A stretch of 64,000 bases of DNA from Bacteroidales bacterium (GCA_003249255.1 QKJP01000019.1:124001-188000), one strand, 5' to 3'. Shown: positions 45,071-54,596, counted from the first letter of the stretch. Program-made: numbers and translations. Notes: generated by a model not told the origin, from the sequence alone.

Positions 45071-47386
45071 TTGAAACTCTTTAACCTTACTATTTTTCTC
45101 ATTTTTCATTTCACCTGCTATTCTCAAAAAACAGCATGGTGCTTTAAGGGCTTATTATTTGATGAAGAAAATAATAAGCCTATTGCTTATGCACACATTT
45201 CAACGAATGATTACACGAATGGTACAACCACAAATGAAAATGGTTCATTCGAGCTTTGTAAATTATCCCAAGACAATGTTGAAATTATCATTCAACACAC
45301 TGCCTATGAGAAAAAGAAAATTAGCATTTCTAAAAATAAGAATTCGGAACAAAACATCAGCTTAAAACTAAAAAAACACGAAACAAGGGAAGTCACCATA
45401 ATTAGCAACTCCACATCCACCACCAATGCTTATATCGCAGGTAAACAAACGATAAAATCACAAGAAATACTTATTACTCCTACTTTATTAGGAACTCCAG
45501 ATGTTGTAAGAACTCTACAACTAATGCCGGGAATTCAATCTGTTAACGAAGGTAATTCCGGCATTTATGTAAGAGGTGGCTCCCCGGGACAAAATTACAT
45601 TGTATTTGATGGTATCGAATTACTGAATCCATCTCATGTTATGGGTTTTTATTCCGTTTTTAATCCTCTCTTGGTTAATCAAGTAGATTTTTACAAAGGA
45701 AATTCTCCAATTAGATATGCAAATAAATTAGCATCCTCCATTATTGTGAACACACACCAAAATGTTTCCACAGGATATAATTGGTCAGGAAACCTTGGAA
45801 ATATTTCATCAAACCTAACCTACAATGGCAAGTCTAAAAACGAAAAATGGTATCTAAACACAGGTTTTAGAAGAAGCTATATTGAAATATTAAAACAAGT
45901 AGGAAGTCTGTTTATCGAAGATGAAAAAAACTATTTTCAGAAAAATGATTACGCGTTTTACGATTTCAATGGTAAGCTACGCTATCAGCATCAAAATAAT
46001 ACACTTAACCTATCGTGGTATAGTGGACAAGACCGCTTTAAGCTTTACAATCAAAAAAATAACATTGATGCCACAACAAAATGGGGCAATCAAGGTCTTG
46101 CTCTTGCCTGGAAACATCTCTTCTCACCGGCATTTACCATGAATAATTCTTTTGATTATTCAGGCTACTTTTCTAATTTCAATGCGAATTATACATCCGA
46201 TTATATTTTTCTCTCAACTCACTATTCCCACCTCAAATACAAAAGTGAATATCTACTATCGCAAAACAACAATACAATGAGGTGGGGTATTCACTCTACT
46301 TACTACTACATTACACCTCAAGAATTAGACATCAGTGCTTTTTCGAATTACCAAAAGATAAAAAGCACCTTTAAATCACTAAGCAACAAACTATTCCTTA
46401 GTAACTTACTCAAGATTAAAAATAAGTGGAGCTTGTATACCGGAGTTGCCATTGAAAACTATCAGGTTTTACCCCCTGACATTTCTCCTTCACAAAATCA
46501 AGTAACCTACCAATCGAATGACTGGAAATGGAATTTTTCATCTTCTTTAAATTTCAACCCTACACCTTCCTCTTCCCTGAAAGCCTCTTATGCATTTATT
46601 TCTCAGAATATGCACTTGGCCTCTCTAGCAGCTATACCTTTACCTACTGACGTTTGGATGCCTGCTACATCAGTAGTTCCTCACGAAAAGGGAGAACAGG
46701 TAACACTGGGATTCTTCAAAGACTTTAAATCATACGATTTAGAATTTGGAAGTGAGATCTTTGGTAAAAAGATGGATAATCAATTATTGCTTCAAGTAAA
46801 TACAAATAATGAAATAATAAACCGATTTGAAGATTATTTTATTGGTGGAGAAAGTCGATCTTATGGAGCCGAACTTTTTCTAAAAAAGAAAACCGGCAAG
46901 CTATACAATTCTATATCCTATACCTTAGCATGGGCGGATCAAAAATTCCCATCCATCAACGAAAACACCTGGGGACCTGCTAAATATGACCGCAGGCATG
47001 ATTTAAACCTTTTAACGAATTACAAACTAAACAAACGAATTGACTTTGGCTTAGTATTCATTTATGCAACAGGAAACAACATAACTCTGCCTGTTGGGAG
47101 ATATTGGATGATGGGCACCATTGCGAATGACTATGGGGGTGAAAATAATTATAGAATGCCCCCTTACCACAGATTGGATCTTTCGTTCAATTATCATTTA
47201 AAATCAAAATTCTTTTTTGAATCAATAATCAATATTTCCATCATAAATGCCTACAACAGAAGCAATCCTTTTTTTATCTATTATCACATAGATCAAAACA
47301 AGGTAACGAATCAATTAACTATTAAAGCTAAACAAAGCTCACTTTTTCCAATTATTCCGTCTGTTAGTTGGCGATTTAAATTTTAA
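45071..47386 (+). CDS. TonB-dependent receptor with carboxypeptidase-regulatory-like domain
   Basis: A 771-residue outer-membrane receptor. The only start giving a signal peptide (MKLFNLTIFLIFHFTCYSQ) is the TTG at 45071, preceded by the purine-rich AAAAGAAAAA; no in-frame ATG serves. A CarboxypepD_reg-like domain (about 25-110) precedes the plug (TPDVVRTLQLMPGIQSV, GIYVRGGSPGQNYIVFDG), then a barrel ending in WRFKF with a terminal aromatic. It takes up an unknown ligand with TonB energy. The DUF4249 lipoprotein 6 bp downstream is its usual partner. Confidence 0.92.
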   Translation: MKLFNLTIFLIFHFTCYSQKTAWCFKGLLFDEENNKPIAYAHISTNDYTNGTTTNENGSFELCKLSQDNVEIIIQHTAYEKKKISISKNKNSEQNISLKLKKHETREVTIISNSTSTTNAYIAGKQTIKSQEILITPTLLGTPDVVRTLQLMPGIQSVNEGNSGIYVRGGSPGQNYIVFDGIELLNPSHVMGFYSVFNPLLVNQVDFYKGNSPIRYANKLASSIIVNTHQNVSTGYNWSGNLGNISSNLTYNGKSKNEKWYLNTGFRRSYIEILKQVGSLFIEDEKNYFQKNDYAFYDFNGKLRYQHQNNTLNLSWYSGQDRFKLYNQKNNIDATTKWGNQGLALAWKHLFSPAFTMNNSFDYSGYFSNFNANYTSDYIFLSTHYSHLKYKSEYLLSQNNNTMRWGIHSTYYYITPQELDISAFSNYQKIKSTFKSLSNKLFLSNLLKIKNKWSLYTGVAIENYQVLPPDISPSQNQVTYQSNDWKWNFSSSLNFNPTPSSSLKASYAFISQNMHLASLAAIPLPTDVWMPATSVVPHEKGEQVTLGFFKDFKSYDLEFGSEIFGKKMDNQLLLQVNTNNEIINRFEDYFIGGESRSYGAELFLKKKTGKLYNSISYTLAWADQKFPSINENTWGPAKYDRRHDLNLLTNYKLNKRIDFGLVFIYATGNNITLPVGRYWMMGTIANDYGGENNYRMPPYHRLDLSFNYHLKSKFFFESIINISIINAYNRSNPFFIYYHIDQNKVTNQLTIKAKQSSLFPIIPSVSWRFKF

Positions 47387-47392
47387 TTTCAA

Positions 47393-48283
47393 ATGAAGCA
47401 TCTATATTATCTCTTACTTTTAGGCATTTTAAATGCTTGCTCCAGTGAATTCGAAATAGAACAACTAGATTATGAGCCTAAAGTTGTGGTAGATGGTTGG
47501 ATTGAAAACAATGGCCAGGCAAAAGTTTACTTAACGTATAGTTCACCTTTTCTAACTCAGTATGATTCTACCACGATTAGAGAAACTTTTTTAAACAATG
47601 CCAAAGTTACACTATCTACTGATGATGAAACTGAAATTCTTACCTTATACAAAGAGGATAATTTCTTTCCTCCATTTATTTATAAATCAAACCGAATACT
47701 AGGACAAGAAGGACAAAGCTATACAATTGACATTGAAGTGGATAACAAAATCATCACCAGCACAACAACCATTCCCAAACTACCCCATATTGATAAAGTG
47801 AAAATGAACGCTGTTTCTGATACAGCTAGTATTATTTTAGCAACAATTAATGACCCTGTGGAAGCGAGAAACTACTATTATTTACAAATTTTCAACAAGA
47901 ATTATTCTACTCAATTTCATGCAACAAAATTCCCGATGCTCAACGACAGAGATTTTAATGGAGAACAACATACCGTACAAATAAGCAGAAAAACACAACC
48001 AGATCCATTTAACACCAACAACTTTAATTCAAACAGAAATTTACTTCCGGAGGAATTTGGGATTAATGATACTGTTTATGTCAAAATTTCTACGCTAGAT
48101 AAAACATCTTTTGAAGTGCTCAACGGCATATATATTGATCTTTTGAATAACGCCAATCCGTTCTCATTTATAAGTAAAAAGACAGCTACCAATATAGAAG
48201 GTGGCATTGGTCGATGGACCGGTTTTGCTTCGGTTACTTATTTGGTGTACTTAAATCAAGAATCAGCTATCCGAATTCAATAA
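47393..48283 (+). CDS. DUF4249 family lipoprotein
   Basis: A 296-residue lipoprotein with the lipobox ILNAC (C16). The early motif YEPKVVVDGWIENNGQAKVYLTYSSPF is characteristic of DUF4249 proteins, which in Bacteroidota are encoded directly after a TonB-dependent receptor, as here (6-bp gap). By analogy with SusD-type partners it may help capture the ligand, but this has not been shown for the family as far as I know. It ends just before the convergent MurU-like gene. Confidence 0.88.
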   Translation: MKHLYYLLLLGILNACSSEFEIEQLDYEPKVVVDGWIENNGQAKVYLTYSSPFLTQYDSTTIRETFLNNAKVTLSTDDETEILTLYKEDNFFPPFIYKSNRILGQEGQSYTIDIEVDNKIITSTTTIPKLPHIDKVKMNAVSDTASIILATINDPVEARNYYYLQIFNKNYSTQFHATKFPMLNDRDFNGEQHTVQISRKTQPDPFNTNNFNSNRNLLPEEFGINDTVYVKISTLDKTSFEVLNGIYIDLLNNANPFSFISKKTATNIEGGIGRWTGFASVTYLVYLNQESAIRIQ

Positions 48284-48324
48284 TCAAATTTTGCTCATTT
48301 CTAGTATTAAACCTTTATACAGTA

Positions 48325-49038
48325 TTAAAAATTTAACTCGCCTTCTTTTAGCTTTTCAACAGATCCCACATCAAACCACTTTTGATGACCCGGCAACTGC
48401 CAAGCTCCAATTTGTTTATTAGCAGCACAATGCAAGTAACCTTTTACAATCGAAAAGACTTCACCTATGTTTAAGTCGTCGATTAATGAATAATTAATGA
48501 CTTGAATTCCACAAAACCCAAAATCGATTGTTTCTAAAACCTTTCTGGCTACAATTTCTTCACCTGTTACAACATTCTTCCACCCGCTTAACCGAAGTTG
48601 ATTATCAAAAACCAGATAGCGTGTACCTTTTCGTGACTTTACTAATAAAGTGGCATCATTTGTACTCTTCTGATGGTAAGAAACTAATTCAACTAAATTT
48701 TGATCAGTTACAATATCTGCATTGTACAGAATAATGGGTAAATCTTTAATAAACAAATCTTTAGCCTTAACAAGACCACCTCCGGTATCAAGCAAAAGAC
48801 GGCGTTCATCAGAGATTTGAATTTCGATTGGCCAATTATTTGAATTTAAGTAGTCAATAATTGTTTCGGCGTGATGATGAACATTTACAATAATCCGAGT
48901 TGCCCCTGCATTGATCACTTTTTGAATGGCATGCCAAAGTAGGGGCTTTCCTTTAAAAAGTACCATGGCTTTGGGTTTATCCTTGGTGAGTGGCATTAAT
49001 CGGGTTCCAAGGCCGGCAGCAAATATCATGGCGTTCAT
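48325..49038 (-). CDS. murU: MurU-like sugar-1-phosphate nucleotidyltransferase
   Basis: A 237-residue enzyme with the nucleotidyltransferase opening FAAGLGTRLMPLTKDKPKAM, the NADIVTD metal-binding motif and a single domain, as in MurNAc-1-phosphate uridylyltransferase MurU and mannose-1-phosphate guanylyltransferases. Lying downstream of a kinase of the AmgK type, it most likely makes UDP-MurNAc or a related UDP-amino sugar, by-passing de novo synthesis. It has its own promoter. Sugar and nucleotide specificity are inferred from context. Confidence 0.72.
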   Translation of the reverse strand: MNAMIFAAGLGTRLMPLTKDKPKAMVLFKGKPLLWHAIQKVINAGATRIIVNVHHHAETIIDYLNSNNWPIEIQISDERRLLLDTGGGLVKAKDLFIKDLPIILYNADIVTDQNLVELVSYHQKSTNDATLLVKSRKGTRYLVFDNQLRLSGWKNVVTGEEIVARKVLETIDFGFCGIQVINYSLIDDLNIGEVFSIVKGYLHCAANKQIGAWQLPGHQKWFDVGSVEKLKEGELNF

Positions 49039-49074
49039 TCGATCTTCTTTTATGGTACGGTATTAAAAAAAATT

Positions 49075-49104
49075 CAAATATACATCTAATGAGGCAAATA
49101 GCAA
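49075..49104 (-). promoter_or_regulatory. Promoter of the MurU-like gene
   Basis: On the minus strand TTG (49104-49102), a 19-bp spacer and TATATTTG (49082-49075) match the Bacteroidota promoter. The start site would be about 30 nt upstream of the ATG at 49038. Confidence 0.65.
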
Positions 49105-49261
49105 TTATTGCCAACTAAAACATCTTTTGATTGGATATAATAGATTTGAGGTCAGTAGATAAGTACATACATTTCTGCATTAATCTACAAAGCCCCAAAG
49201 TGGGCGATATCCTAAAGCCTAGCCTGTAAGGACGAGGATATTAATCAGGTATATTATTTAA

Positions 49262-49311
49262 GCGCCAAAAGGTGCGTAGTCTTAATCACACGACAACGCA
49301 TCTTTGGCGCC
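49262..49311. repeat. Long imperfect hairpin at the edge of repeat copy 2
   Basis: GCGCCAAAAGGTGCGTA (49262-49278) faces AACGCATCTTTGGCGC (49295-49310) and can form a long stem with few mismatches. The left arm is absent from copy 1, so copy 2 may be the fuller form. Further left, ATATCCT (about 49208) and AGGATAT (about 49233) form another nested inverted repeat. Confidence 0.55.
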
Positions 49312-49427
49312 AACAATATCATGGCATGATATTCATAGCCCTTCAGACTATGCTTAATGACTCCGCATCTTTGATTCTAACGTAAACTTCCAATTGATAA
49401 GTATTTAACTACTTACCTCTAAAATAG
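49285..49427. repeat. Dispersed palindromic repeat, copy 2
   Basis: A 143-bp element about 91% identical by eye to 12544-12685. It keeps the central palindrome AATATCATG-G-CATGATATT, whose middle base differs from copy 1 while the arms agree. It lies between the 46-residue gene and the MurU-like gene, so it may split what was one operon. The rest of 49039-49551, apart from this element and the hairpins, shows nothing else. Confidence 0.8.
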
Positions 49428-49551
49428 ATTTTAAACCAACCAGCTCTTTGTCACTAGCTGCTAACTTTAGCTTATAGAACTATCTTCGGCATGCTAATGA
49501 AGTTGATAATACGATCAAATATTAGACTTCAATTAGATCAGATGGTTATTT

Positions 49552-49692
49552 TCATTCTAAAGAAGTTTTCTTCTGAGGCTTACAAAGCTTCTTCTTTTTT
49601 TTAGCAGGAAGTCCACATTTCGCACAAACATACTCATGTTTAGGCATAATTACCTTTTCCAACTTACCTTCTTTACATTTTTTACCGGGCAT
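49552..49692 (-). CDS. Small Cys/Lys-rich protein, 46 residues, possible zinc ribbon
   Basis: A short frame from the ATG at 49692 to the TGA at 49552: it begins MPGKKCKEGK and contains YVCAKCGLPAKKKKKLCKP. The CxxC pair with further cysteines before and after suggests a metal-binding knuckle in a strongly basic protein that could bind nucleic acid. It starts 24 bp after the kinase-RapZ gene on the same strand, so translation in the same transcript is likely. No family name is known to me. Confidence 0.6.
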   Translation of the reverse strand: MPGKKCKEGKLEKVIMPKHEYVCAKCGLPAKKKKKLCKPQKKTSLE

Positions 49693-49716
49693 ATCTTTAC
49701 TATACAAAAATTAACA

Positions 49717-51150
49717 TCACCGCCTTTTCATTTCTTGCTCTACATGTGCTAACTTAATGCTAAGATTGTATTTTTCTTTCAAGTATTTAGCCAGCTTTTC
49801 GGCAGAATAAACAGAACGATGCTGTCCACCTGTACAACCAAAACTAACCATTAAATGTTTAAACCCACGTGTTAAATATTTCTCAACCGATTGTTCGACT
49901 ATTGGAAACACGCCGGATAAAAAGCGATCCATTTCCGGTTCATTATTAAAGAACTCGATAACTTCCTCATCCATACCTGTTTTATCCTTATATTCAGCAT
50001 ATCTTCCCGGATTATGCACAGCTCTACAATCAAAAACATGGCCACCTCCATTACCGGAAAAATCAACCGGAATTCCTCGTTTATAGGAGAAGCTATTAAT
50101 GGTTACTATCAACTCATTTGATTCATTTCCTATATTCATTAATTCCTCAGATTCAGCAACATTTTGCAAGGCCATTAACAATGTAGGAATTTCAACCGGT
50201 AAAGAAACTTTTTTCAATAAGCCTTTCAAGTTATTAATAGCATAAGGGATGCTTTTTAAGAAATGCTCTTTCTTTTCGTAAAAACCTCTAAAACCATAAG
50301 CTCCCATGGCTTGCATTATCCGGATAAGCACATACCCATAATAATGCTGCTTAAACTGGTCTTGGTCAATGGTTTTGAAACTTGACAATTGGGAAATGTA
50401 ATAATCTAATATCTCATCTCTTTTTTCTTCAGGAATATCAGCTTTAGCATCGTACAGCAAGGAGGCTAAATCGTATTGCAAGGCACCTTTTCGTCCGCCT
50501 TGATAGTCAATAAACCAAGGTTCTTCCCGATAAACCATAATGTTTCGAGATTGAAAATCGCGGTACATAAAATAATCACAATCGGCCTCTAATAAGAAAT
50601 CGATAAACGTATTATAATCATCTTCCAGCAATTGTTCATCAAATGGAACTTTTGCTAATTTCAAAAAATAATACTTGAAATAGTTTAAATCCCACAGCAT
50701 CGACTGTTTGTCAAATGCTTTTCGTGGATAACATTGATTGTAATCCAGTTCATTTGAGTTAAACTGAAATTTGATCAGACCGTCAATTGTTTTTTTATAA
50801 AAACCCAATAATTCATCCGGAAACTCTTCTCCTAACCTTAGCGCCTGAATAAAACTGTATAATGACACATCGCCTAAATCCTGATGCAGATAAATGTAAT
50901 TTTCATCATTACGATCGTATATTTCCGGAACACTTAATCCTTTTGCATGAAAATAATCTGTAAAAGCAAGAAAGGCATTATTCTCCTTTAAATCTGCATT
51001 ATAACAGCCAATTGCAGACCTAGTAGAACCGGTAATTCGATAATACTCGCGGTATGAACCCGAAGGTGGTAACATCACAAAGGAACGAGCTTCTTCTCCG
51101 GCCCATTTTACAAACATTTCAATTAATAATTGCTTCGTATAATCTTTCAC
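49717..51150 (-). CDS. AmgK-like sugar kinase fused to RapZ C-terminal domain
   Basis: Residues 1-about 325 are an aminoglycoside-phosphotransferase-type kinase resembling AmgK (N-acetylmuramate/N-acetylglucosamine anomeric kinase): HQDLGDVSLY, the catalytic loop YRDFQSRN (D198, N203), and FIDYQGG (D215). Residues about 345-477 match the C-terminal half of RapZ (DCRAVHNPGR, GCTGGQHRSV), which in E. coli binds glucosamine-6-phosphate and small RNAs; the N-terminal RapZ ATPase half is missing. The start is the GTG at 51150. With the MurU-like gene downstream it suggests peptidoglycan sugar salvage with built-in metabolite sensing. Confidence 0.82.
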   Translation of the reverse strand: MKDYTKQLLIEMFVKWAGEEARSFVMLPPSGSYREYYRITGSTRSAIGCYNADLKENNAFLAFTDYFHAKGLSVPEIYDRNDENYIYLHQDLGDVSLYSFIQALRLGEEFPDELLGFYKKTIDGLIKFQFNSNELDYNQCYPRKAFDKQSMLWDLNYFKYYFLKLAKVPFDEQLLEDDYNTFIDFLLEADCDYFMYRDFQSRNIMVYREEPWFIDYQGGRKGALQYDLASLLYDAKADIPEEKRDEILDYYISQLSSFKTIDQDQFKQHYYGYVLIRIMQAMGAYGFRGFYEKKEHFLKSIPYAINNLKGLLKKVSLPVEIPTLLMALQNVAESEELMNIGNESNELIVTINSFSYKRGIPVDFSGNGGGHVFDCRAVHNPGRYAEYKDKTGMDEEVIEFFNNEPEMDRFLSGVFPIVEQSVEKYLTRGFKHLMVSFGCTGGQHRSVYSAEKLAKYLKEKYNLSIKLAHVEQEMKRR

Positions 51151-51286
51151 TTAAGGTGTTTTAAGGAGTCTGACAATAAAAGCTCGAAAATACGATATTT
51201 TATTATAAGATCTTAACACATGTTAAAACACTTACAAGTTACAAACAATGATGAGCTTTATTGTTGATAATTATCATTATTTACCA

Positions 51287-51316
51287 TTGTACGTATAGGG
51301 ATAATTGGTATTTTTG
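51287..51316 (+). promoter_or_regulatory. Promoter of the TPR-DUF368-aroE unit
   Basis: TTG (51287-51289), a 19-bp spacer and TATTTTTG (51309-51316) match the Bacteroidota consensus. The start site would be near 51322, about 18 nt before the ATG. Confidence 0.72.
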
Positions 51317-51339
51317 TAACATTAAATTAAAAGATATTT

Positions 51340-52743
51340 ATGCAGGATTTCTTGCACGCCAATCAAGATGATGTACAAGATGATATAGAGCGTTACAAAC
51401 GCATGATCAGTACAGACAAAGAGCTTTATTTTGATGTTCACCAAATTGAATCAATTAGTGATTTTTACATTGAAAAAGGGCTCTATGATAAGGCATCTCA
51501 TGTGCTTCAAATTGGCATGAAGCAACACCCGCTAGCATCATCACTTAAAGCCAAATATGCCGGAATATTGGCAGACAATGGTCAATTAGATGAAGCGTAT
51601 GAACTTTTATTAGAAATAGCCCCTCTGGAAGAAAACAATTATGAAGTCTTCATTACATTAGGCTGGATATTATTACAAAAAGATGCCTTAAATCAAGCAC
51701 TTAAACACTTCAGAAAAGCAATAAAAGTTTCATTTGATGATGAAGAAGAAGTTTTACTTGAAATTGGCTTTAATTTAAATCAATATGATGCTCATCAGGA
51801 AGCACTAGAGTTTCTTGAACGTTTAGTTCATAAATATCCTCATAACCCATCCGGCTTATTTGAATGTGCTTATGCCTATGATAAAATTGGTGATTTTTAT
51901 AAAAGCATTGAAACCTACGAGCAACTGATTGAATTAAACCCATTTGCAGAAAACGGCTGGTATAACCTGGGAATACTTTACAACAAAACAGATAACTACA
52001 TAAAAGCCGGAGAAGCGTATGAGTTTACTTTGGCTATTAATCCATTGCATAGCGAAGCTCATTTTAACAGAGGCAATAGCCTTTCGCACGCCGGGCATTT
52101 TGACGATGCCATTGATGCTTACATAGAGCATATATCTTTAAGCAAAGACATTATGCTTTCATATCAATACATTGCTGAGTGCTGGGAACAAACAGGCGAT
52201 TATGATATGGCTGTGAGATTCTACCAACTGGTGATCAAACACCTGCCTAACAATGCGGATGCATGGCAAGGATTAGGCACATGCCTCATGGAAAAAGAAA
52301 ATTTTGAAGGAGGACTTCAGGCAATTGACCAAGCTATTTCGATTAACCCGGTCTGTGCTGATTATTGGTTTGCTCATGCCAGATGCTTATTTGAACTGGA
52401 AAAACCGATGGACGCTTGTCGAAGCCTGGAAAACGGATTAAACATTGATCCCGAAGAACTAACCGGCTGGATAGAATTATTAAAACTAAAAATACTAAGC
52501 GATACAGCTTTTGATATAAATGAATATTTAATTCAAATCAATCAAAAGCACCAATCTTCCGTTGCAATAAAATACCTATCAGCCATCATCTGTTTTAAAT
52601 ACCTCGAAGAAGAAAACATAGGCTTGGAATATTTAAGAGAAGCTTATTCGGAAGACAAACAAGGCATGCTAATTATTGATGAAGACTACCCTGAAATTTC
52701 TAATTTACCACAAGTTCAGAAATTAATTAGCATTTCTAAATAA
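51340..52743 (+). CDS. Tetratricopeptide repeat protein
   Basis: A 467-residue protein made almost entirely of TPR helices, about ten repeats, seen as recurring A-Y-x-x-A and N-P-x-x-x-x-x-W/A-x-x-x-G patterns (NPFAENGWYNLGILY, NPLHSEAHFNRGNSL). There is no signal peptide, so it is cytosolic and probably a scaffold. It leads a same-strand group with DUF368 (31-bp gap) and aroE. The partner is unknown. Confidence 0.85.
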   Translation: MQDFLHANQDDVQDDIERYKRMISTDKELYFDVHQIESISDFYIEKGLYDKASHVLQIGMKQHPLASSLKAKYAGILADNGQLDEAYELLLEIAPLEENNYEVFITLGWILLQKDALNQALKHFRKAIKVSFDDEEEVLLEIGFNLNQYDAHQEALEFLERLVHKYPHNPSGLFECAYAYDKIGDFYKSIETYEQLIELNPFAENGWYNLGILYNKTDNYIKAGEAYEFTLAINPLHSEAHFNRGNSLSHAGHFDDAIDAYIEHISLSKDIMLSYQYIAECWEQTGDYDMAVRFYQLVIKHLPNNADAWQGLGTCLMEKENFEGGLQAIDQAISINPVCADYWFAHARCLFELEKPMDACRSLENGLNIDPEELTGWIELLKLKILSDTAFDINEYLIQINQKHQSSVAIKYLSAIICFKYLEEENIGLEYLREAYSEDKQGMLIIDEDYPEISNLPQVQKLISISK

Positions 52744-52774
52744 TACATCTTATTCACATCTACCAATCTTAAAA

Positions 52775-53752
52775 ATGGACAAAAACAACCGACTATTTTA
52801 TGTCAGCACTTTTTTCAAAGGAATTGCTATGGGTGCTGCCAATGTTATTCCCGGCGTTTCCGGAGGAACCTTAGCGCTAATATCCGGCATATTTGAAAGA
52901 CTTATAAACGCCATCAAATCGTTTAACATCAAAGCCGTAAAGCTTTTATTTTCGGGACAATTTAAAGAATTTGCCAAACACATTGACCTTCAGTTTTTAA
53001 TTGCGCTCTTTTTAGGAGTAGGTGTTGCCATAATTTCATTAGCAAAGCTTTTTAAATATCTGTTTGAGTTTTATCCAATATACATTTGGTCATTTTTCTT
53101 TGGACTCGTATTGGCGTCCATCTACTTTGTAGGCGCAACGGTCAAAAAATGGAGTCTTTCATCCATTATCAGCCTCCTGGTAGGAACAGCAATTGCAGTT
53201 GCCATTTCCATCATTAATCCGGCGAGTGAAAATGCTTCATTTTACTATTTATTATTATGTGGAGTAGTTGCCATTTGCAGTATGATTTTACCGGGCTTAT
53301 CCGGTTCTTTTGTTCTTATCCTAATGGGAAACTACCAACTTGTAATGATCAATGCAGTTAGCGAAATGAACTTAAACATACTGTTGCCAATTGCAATTGG
53401 GGCTGCCGGAGGACTTGTTGCATTTTCGCATTTCCTATCCTGGTTATTGAAAAAGTTCCACAACCAAACCATTGCCTTGTTAACAGGTTTCATTGCCGGC
53501 TCATTAGGTATTCTTTGGCCTTGGAAAAATTCTTTCAACAGTGGCGGTGAGATCATTCCTACAAATCAATTTGGTGCATTTATCCATGCCAATGGCGCTG
53601 TTATCCAAGAGAAAATCAAAGTCTATAGCTACGATTGGTTTTTACCTGAAATGAATGGACAATTGGCATTTGCCCTCCTTTTAATGATTTTAGGGATAGC
53701 AAGCATAATGGCTACCGAACTATTTGCAAACAAACAAAAAGCTGAAAATTAA
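52775..53752 (+). CDS. DUF368 membrane protein, putative undecaprenyl-phosphate translocase
   Basis: A 325-residue polytopic membrane protein (about eight helices plus re-entrant segments). The opening GIAMGAANVIPGVSGGTLALI and the internal ILPGLSGSFVLILMGNY are the paired signature of DUF368. Members of this family have been identified as translocases returning the carrier lipid undecaprenyl phosphate to the inner leaflet for wall synthesis. It sits between a TPR gene and aroE (2-bp gap), likely one transcript. Its nearness to the amino-sugar salvage genes is suggestive but the strand differs. Confidence 0.85.
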   Translation: MDKNNRLFYVSTFFKGIAMGAANVIPGVSGGTLALISGIFERLINAIKSFNIKAVKLLFSGQFKEFAKHIDLQFLIALFLGVGVAIISLAKLFKYLFEFYPIYIWSFFFGLVLASIYFVGATVKKWSLSSIISLLVGTAIAVAISIINPASENASFYYLLLCGVVAICSMILPGLSGSFVLILMGNYQLVMINAVSEMNLNILLPIAIGAAGGLVAFSHFLSWLLKKFHNQTIALLTGFIAGSLGILWPWKNSFNSGGEIIPTNQFGAFIHANGAVIQEKIKVYSYDWFLPEMNGQLAFALLLMILGIASIMATELFANKQKAEN

Positions 53753-53754
53753 GC

Positions 53755-54498
53755 ATGAAAACATACGGATTATTAGGAAATCCCCTATCTCAATCATTCT
53801 CTCAAAAATATTTTTCTGAAAAATTTCAAAACGAAAACATTGATGCGGAATATTTAAATTTTGAATTACCGACCATTGATGCTTTAAAAGATTTATTAGA
53901 AGAACGTCCGGATTTATCCGGTCTTAATGTGACCATTCCATACAAAGAGCAAGTCTTAAAATTCTTGGACGATATGGATGACAGCGCTAAAGAAATTAAA
54001 GCTGTTAATTGCATTAAGATCTTTTTAAAAGATGGGAAACCGTATTTAAAAGGTTATAATACTGATGTAATTGGTTTTTCTAAATCATTGTCTCCTTTAT
54101 TAAAAGAACACCATACAAAAGCTTTGATTTTAGGTACCGGAGGATCTTCTAAAGCCGTTGCTCATGCTTTAAAATTATTGAGTATCGATTATATTTTCGT
54201 ATCGCGTACCCCAAAAAGCGACAAGGAAATAAGCTATGCCGAATTAAGCCCTAAAGTTTTAAACGAGCGCACTGTTATTATAAACACATCTCCGGTTGGT
54301 ATGTATCCTAAAAACGATACTTATCCGGATATTCCCTATCTCCTTTTGAATAATAAACATTTATTGTACGATTTGGTGTACAATCCACTAACCACAACTT
54401 TTATGCAAAAGGGAATGGAACAAGGTGCTTCAGCTAAAAACGGTTTAGATATGCTACACATACAGGCCGAAGAAGGTTGGGCTATTTGGAATAAATAG
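53755..54498 (+). CDS. aroE: Shikimate dehydrogenase
   Basis: A 247-residue enzyme reducing 3-dehydroshikimate with NADPH in aromatic amino-acid synthesis. The substrate site YGLLGNPLSQSFS, the catalytic lysine K64 in NVTIPYKE, the NTD motif in GYNTDVIGF and the dinucleotide-binding LGTGGSSKAV are present. It starts 2 bp after the DUF368 gene, indicating translational coupling. It is slightly shorter than the E. coli enzyme, which is usual for Bacteroidota. Confidence 0.95.
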   Translation: MKTYGLLGNPLSQSFSQKYFSEKFQNENIDAEYLNFELPTIDALKDLLEERPDLSGLNVTIPYKEQVLKFLDDMDDSAKEIKAVNCIKIFLKDGKPYLKGYNTDVIGFSKSLSPLLKEHHTKALILGTGGSSKAVAHALKLLSIDYIFVSRTPKSDKEISYAELSPKVLNERTVIINTSPVGMYPKNDTYPDIPYLLLNNKHLLYDLVYNPLTTTFMQKGMEQGASAKNGLDMLHIQAEEGWAIWNK

Positions 54499-54505
54499 TA
54501 TTTTT

Positions 54506-54596
54506 AGCCGCTAGTAGTAAGATTCTAGTGGCTGGAAGCCATTATCCCAAAAACAATACAATTTAACCCCAACGCTGACAGGTAAATAAACTGTCA
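54506..54596 (+). other. Two short hairpins downstream of aroE
   Basis: AGCCGCTAG (54506-54514) pairs with CTAGTGGCT (54525-54533), and TGACAG (54576-54581) with CTGTCA (54591-54596). Neither is followed by a T-tract. They may stabilise the 3' end of the transcript. The rest of the 231-bp gap shows nothing. Confidence 0.35.
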
